Assembly (NCBI RefSeq): GCF_019449565.1
Contig: NZ_JAGRPM010000042.1
Location: 1-35,515 of the forward strand
DNA: 35,515 nucleotides
Direction: 5' to 3'
From: Rhodoblastus sp.
GTDB taxonomy: Bacteria > Pseudomonadota > Alphaproteobacteria > Rhizobiales > Beijerinckiaceae
Shown here: positions 7,299 through 14,933 of the stretch, piece after piece
How the letters are laid out: every line of letters starts with the position of its first letter
Numbering within the stretch: the stretch's first letter is position 1
Made by a program: the position numbers and the translations under genes
Notes under the pieces: model-generated
Database searches by the model: none
What the model saw: the letters and a program-made list of their open reading frames with translations, nothing else
What the model was told of the DNA's origin: nothing

Positions 7299-7766
7299 AT
7301 GCCGTCGACGACAGAAAACCGCCCGTACTTGACGAGGTACGCCGTGCCGCGCGAGCCGTCGCCGGGCTTGGCCGGACGCTATTGCTCGGAGAGCGACCTC
7401 TGGGTCGTCGATACGCAGGAGGGAGCGGTTCCGGCAGCGCTGCATCGCGGGACCGAGATGGCGACCGAGACGCGCGGCGGCGGCGAGGCGTCCGACAGGA
7501 GCCTCGTCGGCGAGATCGATTGCGGGACCGACACCGCGGTCGCCGGGGAACAAAGCGACATGACCGGCGCCGCCATGATCGCCATGCTGGCCACGATCAC
7601 CGAGGTCCACGGCGAGACGAGCGCCGACAGGACCGGCGAACCCGCGATCGCCGCCATGGCGACCGAGACCGCCGTCGGCGGCGAGCAGTCCGACCGGCGG
7701 CGGTGCGCGGCGTGGCTCGCGATGGAAACAGTCACCAAGGTCGACGCGGAGCAGACGGACCGCTGA
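7299..7766 (+). CDS. Multi-core graspetide-type RiPP precursor
   Basis: A 155-residue peptide whose stop overlaps the ATP-grasp start (TGATG), the usual layout of ATP-grasp RiPP loci. Residues 1-50 look like a leader (PYLTRYAVPREPS around 9-21 recalls the PFF.R.LE-type leader motif of microviridins). From residue 54 the sequence contains five copies of a Thr-x-Thr-x-Val-x-Gly-Glu-x-Ser-Asp-Arg unit starting at residues 54, 75, 97, 120 and 142. Each holds two Thr as possible ester donors and a Glu and an Asp as acceptors, the chemistry graspetide ligases use. The ATG at 7299 is chosen for the GGGGAG site 8 bases upstream; an ATG at 7254 would add 15 residues. The class assignment rests on the adjacent ligase and the core pattern; this exact precursor family is not one I know. 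Confidence 0.75.
   Translation: MPSTTENRPYLTRYAVPREPSPGLAGRYCSESDLWVVDTQEGAVPAALHRGTEMATETRGGGEASDRSLVGEIDCGTDTAVAGEQSDMTGAAMIAMLATITEVHGETSADRTGEPAIAAMATETAVGGEQSDRRRCAAWLAMETVTKVDAEQTDR
7458..7763 (+). repeat. Five tandem core repeats, 21-23 codon period
   Basis: The repeat units begin at 7458, 7521, 7587, 7656 and 7722. At protein level they are MATETRGGGEASDR, CGTDTAVAGEQSDM, LATITEVHGETSADR, MATETAVGGEQSDR and METVTKVDAEQTDR. Synonymous sites vary between copies while the Thr, Glu and Asp positions stay fixed, which suggests selection on the peptide rather than recent DNA duplication. The third copy has one extra residue before the Asp. Confidence 0.85.
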
Positions 7767-8204
7767 TGACGATCCTGCTGGTCAGCAACACGCGCGACCT
7801 GACGACGGACTTGGTCGTGCACGAGCTTGCCACCCTGGGCGCGCCGTTCGTGCGGCTCAACTGCGACGCGCTAGACGCCGCCCGCCCGACGCTCTCCTTC
7901 GGCTGCGGCGAGCCGGCGCTCTCGTTCCTGCACAAGGGCGAGGCCGTGGACGCGAGGTCGATCAAGGCGGCCTATCTGCGGCGCCCGCATCTCGACGGCA
8001 TGATCGACACGCGCGAACGCGACGCCGCCCACCGTTTCGGCGAATGGCGCGCCCTGCTCGAAGCGCTCTATTCCGAGCTTGAGGGGCGCTGGCTCAACGA
8101 GCCGCACCTGATCGAGCGGGCGGAGGACAAGGCGCGCCAGCTCCGGGTCGCGGCGGCGCTCGGATTCAGGACGCCGCGCACGCTGGTCTCCAACGACCCG
8201 GCAA
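7766..8204 (+). pseudogene. ATP-grasp peptide ligase (MvdC/MvdD-like), truncated
   Basis: The frame from ATG 7766 reads MTILLVSNTRDLTTDLVV with VRLNCD (about residues 32-37), the N-terminal domain of graspetide ATP-grasp ligases, and continues through AAYLRRPHLDG and WLNEPHLIERAEDKARQLRVAAALGFRTPRTLVSNDP (residues ~111-147), the conserved W.n.p..i..A.dK..QL..A...Gf..P.Tl.sN block. At about 8200 the match stops abruptly and the DNA continues as a HipA gene in another frame; the ligase frame ends by chance at 8275. The ATP-binding and catalytic domain, over half of a ~320-residue enzyme, is missing. The enzyme is inactive here. Confidence 0.85.
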
Positions 8205-8592
8205 GGATATCCTGTGCGGCAACACAGATGATCACGCCCGCAACCATGCCGCCTTTTGGGACGGGCAAAACCTAACCCTCACGCCTGCCTACGACATCTG
8301 CCCCCAAGCGCGCTCCGGCAACGAAGCGACTCAAGCCATGCTTATCATCGGCGACAACCGTCTCAGCCAGATTTCAGTTTGCCTTGAGGCAGCGGCCAAT
8401 TTCCAGCTTTCCCATGCAGCGGCTATCGCCATGGTCGCTCATCAAGTGAAAGTTATTTTGGATCATTGGCCGCAAGTTTGCGACACGGCAGCGCTGAACG
8501 AGGTTGAGCGCCTCCTTCTTTGGCGCGGGCAAATTCTAAATCCTTTTGCGTTCGAGGGAGCCCCAACGGAGCTGCGCGCGCTCGTTGCCTGA
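8203..8592 (+). pseudogene. HipA-type kinase toxin, C-terminal fragment
   Basis: Directly after the ligase breakpoint the frame reads KDILCGNTDDHARNHAAFWDG, the catalytic N.DDH.RN loop of HipA-like Ser/Thr kinases, then LTPAYDICPQ (the metal-binding D of the DxG-equivalent motif) and the rest of the C-terminal lobe to ILNPFAFEG. The N-terminal two thirds, including the nucleotide-binding region, are absent. It is out of frame with the ligase, so no fusion protein is made. It is a recombination partner fragment rather than a functional toxin. Confidence 0.85.
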
Positions 8593-8757
8593 CTTTTGCA
8601 GTTTTGCAACCTGCTACGCGCGTGCAAATCCGCAGCATCATTATCTGGAATTCATCGAATATGGCTTGGAAGAGAACTCCGCAACAATGGGGGCCAAATT
8701 CGGCTCTGGCGCACAGCTTGGGCGCATTTGCCGATCATGTGGAGGAGGCAAAACGGG

Positions 8758-9516
8758 TCACACAATGACGCTTTCGTCGACGGCCTTCTTTTTCCGAACT
8801 CGAGGCGCGCTTGCCTTCTGCGTGTTCAGTTGATCGATCGCCTCGATGAGCCGTTTTGCATAATCCAAGGCCACGTTGCTCACGCTTTTCGACGTCGCGA
8901 ATGACAGGAGAAACGCCAGAACGAAGGCGGATTCTAATCCGGCGACGCCGGACGATCTCCCGAAATAAAGAGCAATGAGGTCACCGACGCAGACTGTTGA
9001 GGCGATCGTAACGCCCAACGCCTTGCAGCCGAGAAGATTCCTTCGAAAGCCGTAGTTTATGTTTTCGGAGAAGATGAGAGGGAATTTTTTCGTGTCCCTC
9101 GTCTTGGTGCGAAGCCAGACGGCGGCGCTCGAATAGATTTTATCTGCCGCTACTGGATCGGCTGCTTCCTCGTCTGACGTCGGCATCCGCTCGACCGCGC
9201 CAAGTTTAACCAGGCGCCTATGGTAACGCATTTTGGTCAAAAGATCGAAAGTCTGGTCACTATGCCGCAGGATGGAAGTCGAAGGCCAAGCGCCCCAATC
9301 ACCCAAGAGGCGCGCTTCTTCGCGCTTACCCAATTCGCGCGCCGCTTGCGACAAGGCGAAGGAAACAGCCACCGCCACCGCCGTCGTCACGGAAAGCTTG
9401 GCCAGTCCGTCAACGTCGAATGGAAACCAAGTATGTATCACCAGCGGGATCGGAGAACCGACGATGGCGGCGGGAAATACGCGCGCCGTCATCGTGTATT
9501 GATCGATTTTCAACAT
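8758..9516 (-). CDS. Four-TM membrane protein of ubiquitin-like locus 1
   Basis: A 252-residue protein with two hydrophobic segments near the N-terminus (about 13-31 and 40-58), a cytosolic middle domain of ~100 residues, and two more (162-185, 193-210) before a basic C-terminal tail. Conserved-looking blocks are AARELGKREEARLLGDWGAWP, LRHSDQT, EEAADPVAADKIY and ENINYGFRRNLLG. It is the last gene of the minus-strand operon, 8 bases after the E2-E1-JAB gene, with an AGGAG site. Four-TM proteins next to conjugation or nucleotide-signalling genes are often pore-forming effectors (S-4TM type is one example), so an effector role is my inference; I cannot name the exact family. Confidence 0.8.
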   Translation of the reverse strand: MLKIDQYTMTARVFPAAIVGSPIPLVIHTWFPFDVDGLAKLSVTTAVAVAVSFALSQAARELGKREEARLLGDWGAWPSTSILRHSDQTFDLLTKMRYHRRLVKLGAVERMPTSDEEAADPVAADKIYSSAAVWLRTKTRDTKKFPLIFSENINYGFRRNLLGCKALGVTIASTVCVGDLIALYFGRSSGVAGLESAFVLAFLLSFATSKSVSNVALDYAKRLIEAIDQLNTQKASAPRVRKKKAVDESVIV

Positions 9517-9524
9517 TTACGCTC

Positions 9525-11747
9525 CTAGGATTTAAAGATAACTTCCGCGGTCAGATATCTGTACCCGCCGGGTGTTTGGATTAGCAGCAGCACGGGAAAG
9601 AACTGTCGAACGGCAAGGAGCGCAGCAGTCCTCATATCGATCGACGACGGGCCAGAGCTGACCAGATGGTTGTGCCATGTGCCAAGGGCGTAAAGAGCGC
9701 CGCCCGTTTCGGAATGGAGCGCCTCTAAGGCCTCTTTGAGGCCAACGATCCCGAGCCTGAATTCGTTGGTAGTGAAGACGCTATCGGGCGGAGCAGGAAG
9801 CAGATCGACGACGTGGAAGGCGTTTGTGACCTCCGACCATCGGCCGATCAGGACGCCGCCCGTTTCAACTCCTGGCTTCGACGCTACTTCCGCTTCTATC
9901 CTCGCCTGGACGCCGACACTGATGCGGACGGAGCTTGATTGGTCTGCCTGCTTCAATATCGTAAACGGTCGAACCGCCTGCGTAAGCCATCGTTGACCTA
10001 ATCCGTCAGCCGGAGTCACGCCCACGAGAATTTCCCCGCGCTCCTCAGGCAAGCTCGACTCACGCCATTTGCTGATTTGCTCTGCCATTGGAGCAGTAAG
10101 CGCTGACAATCTCGCATCCGACATCGGAAACGTCAGTGATGAGCAGCCTTCGCCAATCGGCACTTCTATCGGAGCGGATTGGAAAACGACGTCACGGAAC
10201 TCGGGGTCGCTCCTGAATAGGCGATAGGCCTCCGTCACAAGGTCTACACTTGATGGATTTTCCACGGGACCTTCGGCTGCCAAATACGCGATCCTGCCGC
10301 CTCCCATTAGACACGCTTCGACGGCCCTGGGTTTGCCGACGTCAGGACTGCTCAATACCTCGCGGATCGTCAGGGAGCCGGTTGCGTTGACGAGCAAGGT
10401 GGAATCATCTGCAAATTTCGGCGCACCGCCTCCGATAATGAGGCGCGACGCGTCCGCCACTTCCGCCGTGACCTCGCTGCCAAACGAATTCAGGGCCTCC
10501 TGAAGCCGATCGGCCTTTGACATCAGCAGGGCGCCGTCGAACACCGACGTGGGGAGCAGCCCGTGCCGAGCGAAGTTGTGGGGAGACATAGCGGCCCTGT
10601 CGATGACGCGCATTGGCGCATCCCCCGCGCGAGTCAGGTGGACGGCGATTTTGGAACCCACACTACCACAACCGAGAAGCGACCAGCCGCCGGAACACCG
10701 TCGAGAAGCCGAGGCGAATCTGAGCAAATCTGGCGAAATCGGACTTCGATGAGACGCCAATCTAACGGGTTTCGCACTTGAACGGCTCAAGTCGTTTTCC
10801 GTACCGTCGATCTCGAAAACGTAGGGAATTACCTCCAATGGCGAATCGACACCGATCACGTTGCAGGGGCGTCGAGCGATGATGATGACCGCAATAGGAA
10901 TGGGAAATCTGAACCGTATGCCGACGATCCGCAATGATAGCAGATGAAGTTTCGAGAACAGCATTTCGGCGCAACCAAGTTCCTGCGCCCGCGCGAACAG
11001 CGTTTTGAAATCCGAGACCGACTCCGGCGAATAGCGACCGGCGACAAACGGCGCTCCGGTCGGCTGTTTGCCCGACCAGGCGACGAACGCCAATCCCGTA
11101 TTGCCGATCGTGAGCTGATGCGCGATCTCTGCTTTTATGACCGCCTTCTCGTCGCCGACTGCAATGCAGTGCAGTCGGATGTCGCGACGCTTCTCTGTCG
11201 CCCGTCTGCTTGCGAGTGCTGTGCAACCCGACTCCCGCGAGACCAGCCCTCTGAGTTTCACCGCGTCGGCTACAACAAGGTCGTCGATCCCGTCCCTGCG
11301 CACAGGCTCCCACCCTTGCTGTGGATCGATGAGTTGAACAAGGGCAGCCTTCTCCAGCCAGACGGCAAGTTGATCGATCAACGCAGAGATGCCTCTGCTG
11401 CGCAGCAATTCCGTAGGGGAGCCAGCGACGAGGCACGGTTCAGCCTTCCCATCCGTTCTCGGCTGAAGATGTGGGTGCGAGCGATCAAAATCGGATCGCA
11501 GATAGAAACGGGGCGCCTCAATGGGAAACCGCCCTCCGAAGACGACGGTGACGGGCTCGGCGGATCGAACACCGCTGGGGCTTTCACCGGCTGCAAGCCA
11601 TCGACTTGGAAGTGCGGTCTCCATATCAATCTCTGCCGTCGTCTCTGCCGGCGAGATCGTAATAATGCGGACGTTGGTCACGCGCGGGTCGGCTTCGATC
11701 TGCCTAAGCGCGCGAGCGACTGGAATGGGCGGTTGCATTCCGCTCAT
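9525..11747 (-). CDS. E2-E1-JAB triple fusion, ubiquitin-like conjugation/deconjugation enzyme
   Basis: A single 740-residue chain holds three modules. Residues ~1-145 form an E2-like domain with FPIEAPRFYLR (the YP..PP-like segment) and the candidate catalytic Cys105 in EPCLV. Residues ~350-600 form a ThiF/E1 adenylation domain with the ATP loop GCGSVGS (359-365), and a candidate thioester Cys479 in EACLMGGG. Residues ~605-740 form a JAB/MPN metalloprotease with Glu628, the HNH pair His692/His694, and Ser701 and Asp704 completing the JAMM site. The part between E2 and E1 (150-345) is unassigned. Prokaryotic E2/E1/JAB fusions are known (CBASS Cap2 has E2-E1, Cap3 is the JAB). Here one protein could both attach and remove a modifier. 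It lies 5 bases after the MBL gene. Confidence 0.9.
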   Translation of the reverse strand: MSGMQPPIPVARALRQIEADPRVTNVRIITISPAETTAEIDMETALPSRWLAAGESPSGVRSAEPVTVVFGGRFPIEAPRFYLRSDFDRSHPHLQPRTDGKAEPCLVAGSPTELLRSRGISALIDQLAVWLEKAALVQLIDPQQGWEPVRRDGIDDLVVADAVKLRGLVSRESGCTALASRRATEKRRDIRLHCIAVGDEKAVIKAEIAHQLTIGNTGLAFVAWSGKQPTGAPFVAGRYSPESVSDFKTLFARAQELGCAEMLFSKLHLLSLRIVGIRFRFPIPIAVIIIARRPCNVIGVDSPLEVIPYVFEIDGTENDLSRSSAKPVRLASHRSPISPDLLRFASASRRCSGGWSLLGCGSVGSKIAVHLTRAGDAPMRVIDRAAMSPHNFARHGLLPTSVFDGALLMSKADRLQEALNSFGSEVTAEVADASRLIIGGGAPKFADDSTLLVNATGSLTIREVLSSPDVGKPRAVEACLMGGGRIAYLAAEGPVENPSSVDLVTEAYRLFRSDPEFRDVVFQSAPIEVPIGEGCSSLTFPMSDARLSALTAPMAEQISKWRESSLPEERGEILVGVTPADGLGQRWLTQAVRPFTILKQADQSSSVRISVGVQARIEAEVASKPGVETGGVLIGRWSEVTNAFHVVDLLPAPPDSVFTTNEFRLGIVGLKEALEALHSETGGALYALGTWHNHLVSSGPSSIDMRTAALLAVRQFFPVLLLIQTPGGYRYLTAEVIFKS

Positions 11748-11752
11748 ATGCG

Positions 11753-12901
11753 TCAGCCGTGGGACAGCGGCGTTGCACCGACGCCGGAAACATAAGGTGC
11801 GGCAACTGCCGCCGCGGCAGCTTTCGCAAGCGGCTTCACTCCGCCCGCAGTCACTTCCAATTCGTAGGGCGCATCACCGGAGCCATCGGCGATGCAGTAG
11901 AATTTGCCCTTTACGGCATTGAGGATCGCCTTGTATTCACGCTTGGCCCTGATGCACGGCGGATCGTTTTCGTCGTCAACCACGGGTTTGCTGCTAGCAA
12001 GGACACATGCGCCTGACTTCGCCTGACCGAGGGCTTTACGGGCGTCCTCCGATACCTTGCCGTCTTCACCTTTCTTTGACCAACTGTCCCACGACAGGCT
12101 ATGCCAAGAGCAATGATGCGGCGCGATCAATACGTCGTATTCAAGAACGGACTTGCGGACACTATTGCGCTTCCAAACGCGCTCCCAAATCGCGACTTCT
12201 GCATCGCCGCCAATGAGGTAATTCGCTCCAACTTGGCCGCCGATTTTCATTGTGACATTCAGGATCGTCGACGAATCGTTCTTCGTCAGGAGGTCCTCTT
12301 CCTCGTCATCGCCAGCGGGTAAGGGACCCAACAATCGCGCGGCGAAGGTCGAGTCTGTGATGCCGGTGACCTGGGAGAAGTCCGTATCCAACCTGACGAG
12401 AATGGCGCCCAAATCGTCCGTCTTACCGTCAACGTCCTCGCCGAGGATTTTGATGCGGTCGCCATCTTCTGACGTCCAGATCTCCCGATAGCGGGCGACC
12501 CGACGACGCGCCTCGGTGTTCCAAGCCTTGGCGTCATCACAGAGGGTGTGGTTCTTGGACGCACGTCGGAACACGATCGGCGACGACCACATCTCGCGGA
12601 TGACGATCTTGTCGGCGGATTTGGACCAATCGCTCAGCTTTCCGAGGTGGAAATGCTTCTTGAGTCCACGGCAATGATCCGCGTCGGGATGGGAAAGCAG
12701 AAAGGCATCCACGTAAGGGCGGCCTTGCGAATCGCGCGTCAAGCGCGCCCGCAGCTGTTTGGCCACATCTGGCGTCTCGTCATCCGCGTCGTCCGCCGCC
12801 GTACGGATGTTGACGTCCACAAGGACGCGCCGCCCACTCTCGAACTCGATGAGCATCATGTCGCCGTTGTCTACGCGGAAGTGGGTCGTCTTCGCCGTCA
12901 T
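11753..12901 (-). CDS. Metallo-beta-lactamase-fold hydrolase (ComEC-like) of locus 1
   Basis: A 382-residue protein, first gene of the operon, with an AGGAGG site 5-6 bases before the ATG. It carries the MBL metal motif HPDADH (residues 71-76; H-x-D-x-D-H is typical of the ComEC-like branch), an inner Asp region (NYLIGGDAEV, ~240) and the late APHHCSWHS motif (~260). The N-terminal strand pair MMLIEFESGRRVLVDVN matches stand-alone ComEC-type hydrolases, which act on nucleic acids or nucleotides. There is no membrane part. The C-terminus is unusual: an Ala-rich, presumably flexible tail that ends in ATPLSHG, with glycine as the last residue. No separate ubiquitin-like gene exists in this operon, so this tail is a candidate substrate of the E1/E2. 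Confidence 0.88.
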   Translation of the reverse strand: MTAKTTHFRVDNGDMMLIEFESGRRVLVDVNIRTAADDADDETPDVAKQLRARLTRDSQGRPYVDAFLLSHPDADHCRGLKKHFHLGKLSDWSKSADKIVIREMWSSPIVFRRASKNHTLCDDAKAWNTEARRRVARYREIWTSEDGDRIKILGEDVDGKTDDLGAILVRLDTDFSQVTGITDSTFAARLLGPLPAGDDEEEDLLTKNDSSTILNVTMKIGGQVGANYLIGGDAEVAIWERVWKRNSVRKSVLEYDVLIAPHHCSWHSLSWDSWSKKGEDGKVSEDARKALGQAKSGACVLASSKPVVDDENDPPCIRAKREYKAILNAVKGKFYCIADGSGDAPYELEVTAGGVKPLAKAAAAAVAAPYVSGVGATPLSHG

Positions 12902-12921
12902 ACAGTCCTCCTGGAACCCGG

Positions 12922-12936
12922 ACGCGACATTCGCGT
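12922..12936. promoter_or_regulatory. Palindromic operator candidate between MBL and Xre genes
   Basis: ACGCGA (12922-12927) and TCGCGT (12931-12936) form a perfect inverted repeat with a 3 bp spacer, 21 bases upstream of the MBL start codon. It sits in the 148 bp divergent intergenic region, where the Xre repressor would act on the conjugation operon. Confidence 0.4.
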
Positions 12937-12986
12937 TTACGAGTTAATAAGTGCGCCTACTCCGAACATGGGAAACGAGCTTTCTC

Positions 12987-13015
12987 TTGTCAAGGTCTTT
13001 TTGTATCGCTACTCT
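12987..13015 (+). promoter_or_regulatory. Promoter of the Xre-ImmA pair of locus 1
   Basis: TTGTCA at 12987-12992 and TACTCT at 13010-13015 are separated by 17 bp and lie 35 bases upstream of the Xre start. The -35 is good and the -10 weak, as expected for a regulated promoter. Confidence 0.4.
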
Positions 13016-13049
13016 GAACAAAAATGGCGAGCCTCTGATTGGAGGAGAG

Positions 13050-13373
13050 ATGAGCAGTTCATTTGGACAGAAAATTCGAGATCTCAGGAAGGCCAAGGGG
13101 CTCACTTTGGACCAACTCGCCACGCTGACTGGGTCGAGCAAGAGCTACATTTGGGAGTTGGAAAATAAAAACCCCCCACGGCCATCCGCTGAAAAGATCG
13201 TCAAGATCGCCGAAGTGCTTGGCACGACCAGCGATTATCTCATGGACGCGAGCGGAGCTGAAAATAAGGAGTCAGCAGACGACCTTGCGTTCTTCAGGAA
13301 ATATCGGACATTGGACGACAGCAAAAAGGACACGATCCGCCAAATGTTGGACATCATCAAAAATAATGGCTGA
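13050..13373 (+). CDS. Xre-family HTH repressor of locus 1
   Basis: A 107-residue protein from ATG 13050, with the strong site GGAGGAG directly before it; an upstream in-frame start at 12951 would run through the promoter. Residues ~3-65 are a lambda-repressor-like HTH (FGQKIRDLRKAKGLTLDQLA, TGSSKSYIWELE). The C-terminus carries FFRKYRTLDDSKKDTIRQML, a helical segment also seen in Xre regulators paired with ImmA/IrrE proteases. It probably represses the divergent MBL/E2-E1-JAB operon and itself, and is the likely substrate of the downstream protease, which overlaps it by 8 bases. Confidence 0.9.
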   Translation: MSSSFGQKIRDLRKAKGLTLDQLATLTGSSKSYIWELENKNPPRPSAEKIVKIAEVLGTTSDYLMDASGAENKESADDLAFFRKYRTLDDSKKDTIRQMLDIIKNNG

Positions 13374-14256
13374 CGAAAAAAAATTCGGCGCCCTTCGGTG
13401 GGCCATAGAGATGACCCAGTTTTGGAAGGCTGCGGCGCCGGGTTCTCGGTTCCCCGTGAATGTGGAATTGATCGCGGAGACGGTATCAGCGAGCCGTTTC
13501 CCAAGCGACCGGATCAAAGCGATCAAGGGTGGCGCCATTCCTGATTTCGATGGCGCGCTCTATCCCATCGACGATCCGCGGAACGGCTGGGCGATCATAT
13601 ATAATAAGACCGACGTCAGCCTTGAGCGCCAGCGCTTTACGATCGCCCACGAATTTGGGCATTACCTCGCGCATCGTCACCTACTTCCCAACGGCGTAGA
13701 GTGCGACGAAAAGGTCGTCACCCAGCGATCCGGCAAGGGAATCGAAAAAGAAGCCGACGAATTCGCGGCATCGCTGCTCATGCCGTTCGACGATTTCAAA
13801 GCGCGCATTCCCGCCGACGCGAAGCCATCCCTCGACGACCTTGGCGCAGCCGCCGAACATTATGGGGTGTCGCTGACAGCGACCGCGTTACGGTGGCTGG
13901 AGTATACGGAACGGAGAGCGGTTTTTATGGTGTCGCGGGACGGCGGCGCCCGATGGGCGAAGTCGAGCGAGCCGGCATTTAAATCTGGACGATTCTTCAG
14001 GACCGTTCGCGAGACCTATATGCTGCCCGAGGCTTCCTGTGCCGTAAACGGCAATTTCGACGACATGGGGCGCGCGTCGGCCACGCATCCGCCCGGCGTA
14101 TGGTTTCCTGAGGAAACCGAGGAATTCTGCATCTGCTCGAAAAAGCACGACCTGACGCTGACGATATTGCACCTTCCGAAGTCCTTCCGATGGCTCGGCC
14201 CAGCAGAGCCGGTCGAGCCGGACACGTTCGACAGGTTCATGTCCGGCGGGCGATAG
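13366..14256 (+). CDS. ImmA/IrrE-family metallopeptidase of locus 1
   Basis: A 296-residue protein whose ATG lies 8 bases inside the Xre gene. The zinc-binding HEXXH is in FTIAHEFGHYLAHRH (His95, Glu96, His99) and the third ligand is the Glu in KEADEFAASLLMP, the usual ImmA/IrrE spacing. The C-terminal ~130 residues (TERRAVFMVSRDGGARWAKSS onwards) look like a sensory domain of the type found in IrrE-like regulators. Such enzymes cleave a partner Xre repressor after a stress or infection signal, relieving repression. By position it would switch on the ubiquitin-like operon. Start and length look intact. Confidence 0.9.
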   Translation: MADEKKFGALRWAIEMTQFWKAAAPGSRFPVNVELIAETVSASRFPSDRIKAIKGGAIPDFDGALYPIDDPRNGWAIIYNKTDVSLERQRFTIAHEFGHYLAHRHLLPNGVECDEKVVTQRSGKGIEKEADEFAASLLMPFDDFKARIPADAKPSLDDLGAAAEHYGVSLTATALRWLEYTERRAVFMVSRDGGARWAKSSEPAFKSGRFFRTVRETYMLPEASCAVNGNFDDMGRASATHPPGVWFPEETEEFCICSKKHDLTLTILHLPKSFRWLGPAEPVEPDTFDRFMSGGR

Positions 14257-14271
14257 CGTTTGTCGCGAAAG

Positions 14272-14288
14272 TTCCGGCCGCGCCGGAA
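14272..14288 (+). terminator. Hairpin after the ImmA gene
   Basis: TTCCGGC (14272-14278) and GCCGGAA (14282-14288) pair perfectly with a 3 nt loop, 15 bases past the ImmA stop. There is no T-run, so termination is only inferred from position. Confidence 0.4.
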
Positions 14289-14635
14289 GCGCGCAGCTGC
14301 TGGTCGTTTGCAATATGGGGGCATTTCCAGCCGAAAATCGCAGTACAATGCTTCCGCGCCGATGGAGCTGTGGTTCAAGTCTGGCAGAGTTTGCAATTGG
14401 GCACGTCCAACGTCAATGCGAGGACGCCTTGCGGGCATTGCTGCTAACAATCACGACGACAAACCAGCGGTGCGCCCGCGAAGCCGCCAGTTGTAAGTGC
14501 GCGACCCGTCAGCCTCATCGGCCGCGCTAGGCGCGGCCGCGCCGTCGCCGCGCAAAGGAATATTACCGTGCGATGGAGCGGCACCATGCCCCCCATTCCC
14601 GGGCACGCCCAAAATGGCGGACAGGATCGCCGAGG
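14289..14635. other. Intergenic, no supported gene
   Basis: This stretch between locus 1 and the AtpG remnant shows no protein-like frame and no structured RNA I can recognise. It probably contains the junction between the defence module and older decayed sequence. Confidence 0.4.
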
Positions 14636-14818
14636 CTCTGCCAGGCGGCGCTGCATGCCTTCGCTGCCGAAAACCAGGCGCGGATGGAAGCCATGGCCGC
14701 CGCGCGCGGCCAGATAGAAGACATACTCGCAAGCTTGCTCGCCACGGAGCGCCAAATGAGGCAGGAGGAGATCATGGACGAAATCGTCGAATTGGCGGCC
14801 GGCGAAAACGCCGCGCGG
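14636..14818 (+). pseudogene. F1 ATP synthase gamma subunit, C-terminal fragment
   Basis: In one plus frame, about 60 residues (ALHAFAAENQARMEAMAAAR, then IEDILASLLATERQMRQEEI and DEIVELAAGE) follow the C-terminal helix of F1 gamma subunits, with the pattern aaEn.ARm.AM..A..ni...l..l....r..RQeeIt.EivElv.G. The variant form resembles the alternative N-type ATPase of methylotrophs and marine bacteria more than the housekeeping subunit. The rest of the gene is missing. I infer an old deletion that removed an N-ATPase operon. Confidence 0.6.
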
Positions 14819-14933
14819 TCGCTCCGCAAATCCCGGACGCACTCAGCAGAGCCGACACGCGGATCGTTTGGATCGTGACGTCCTTGGATGCGCGCGGCGG
14901 CGAATCGCATAACCAAGGAACGCGCTGTAATCC

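Noticed and set aside
7100..7765. Extension of the ATP-grasp frame upstream of 7766
   Set aside because: The frame is open by chance; it runs antiparallel to no homology, is extremely Arg-rich, and overlaps the precursor gene. The ATG at 7766 begins the conserved MTILLVSN strand.
8593..8757. Small gene between HipA fragment and four-TM gene
   Set aside because: Several short frames exist but none has a start site, a ribosome binding site or a recognisable motif.
10944..11795. 283-residue plus-strand frame
   Set aside because: It is antisense to the E2 and middle part of the triple-fusion protein, with no domain pattern or ribosome binding site.
12548..13168. 206-residue plus-strand frame crossing the MBL-Xre intergenic region
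   Set aside because: It overlaps the MBL coding strand, the divergent promoter region and the Xre gene in another frame.
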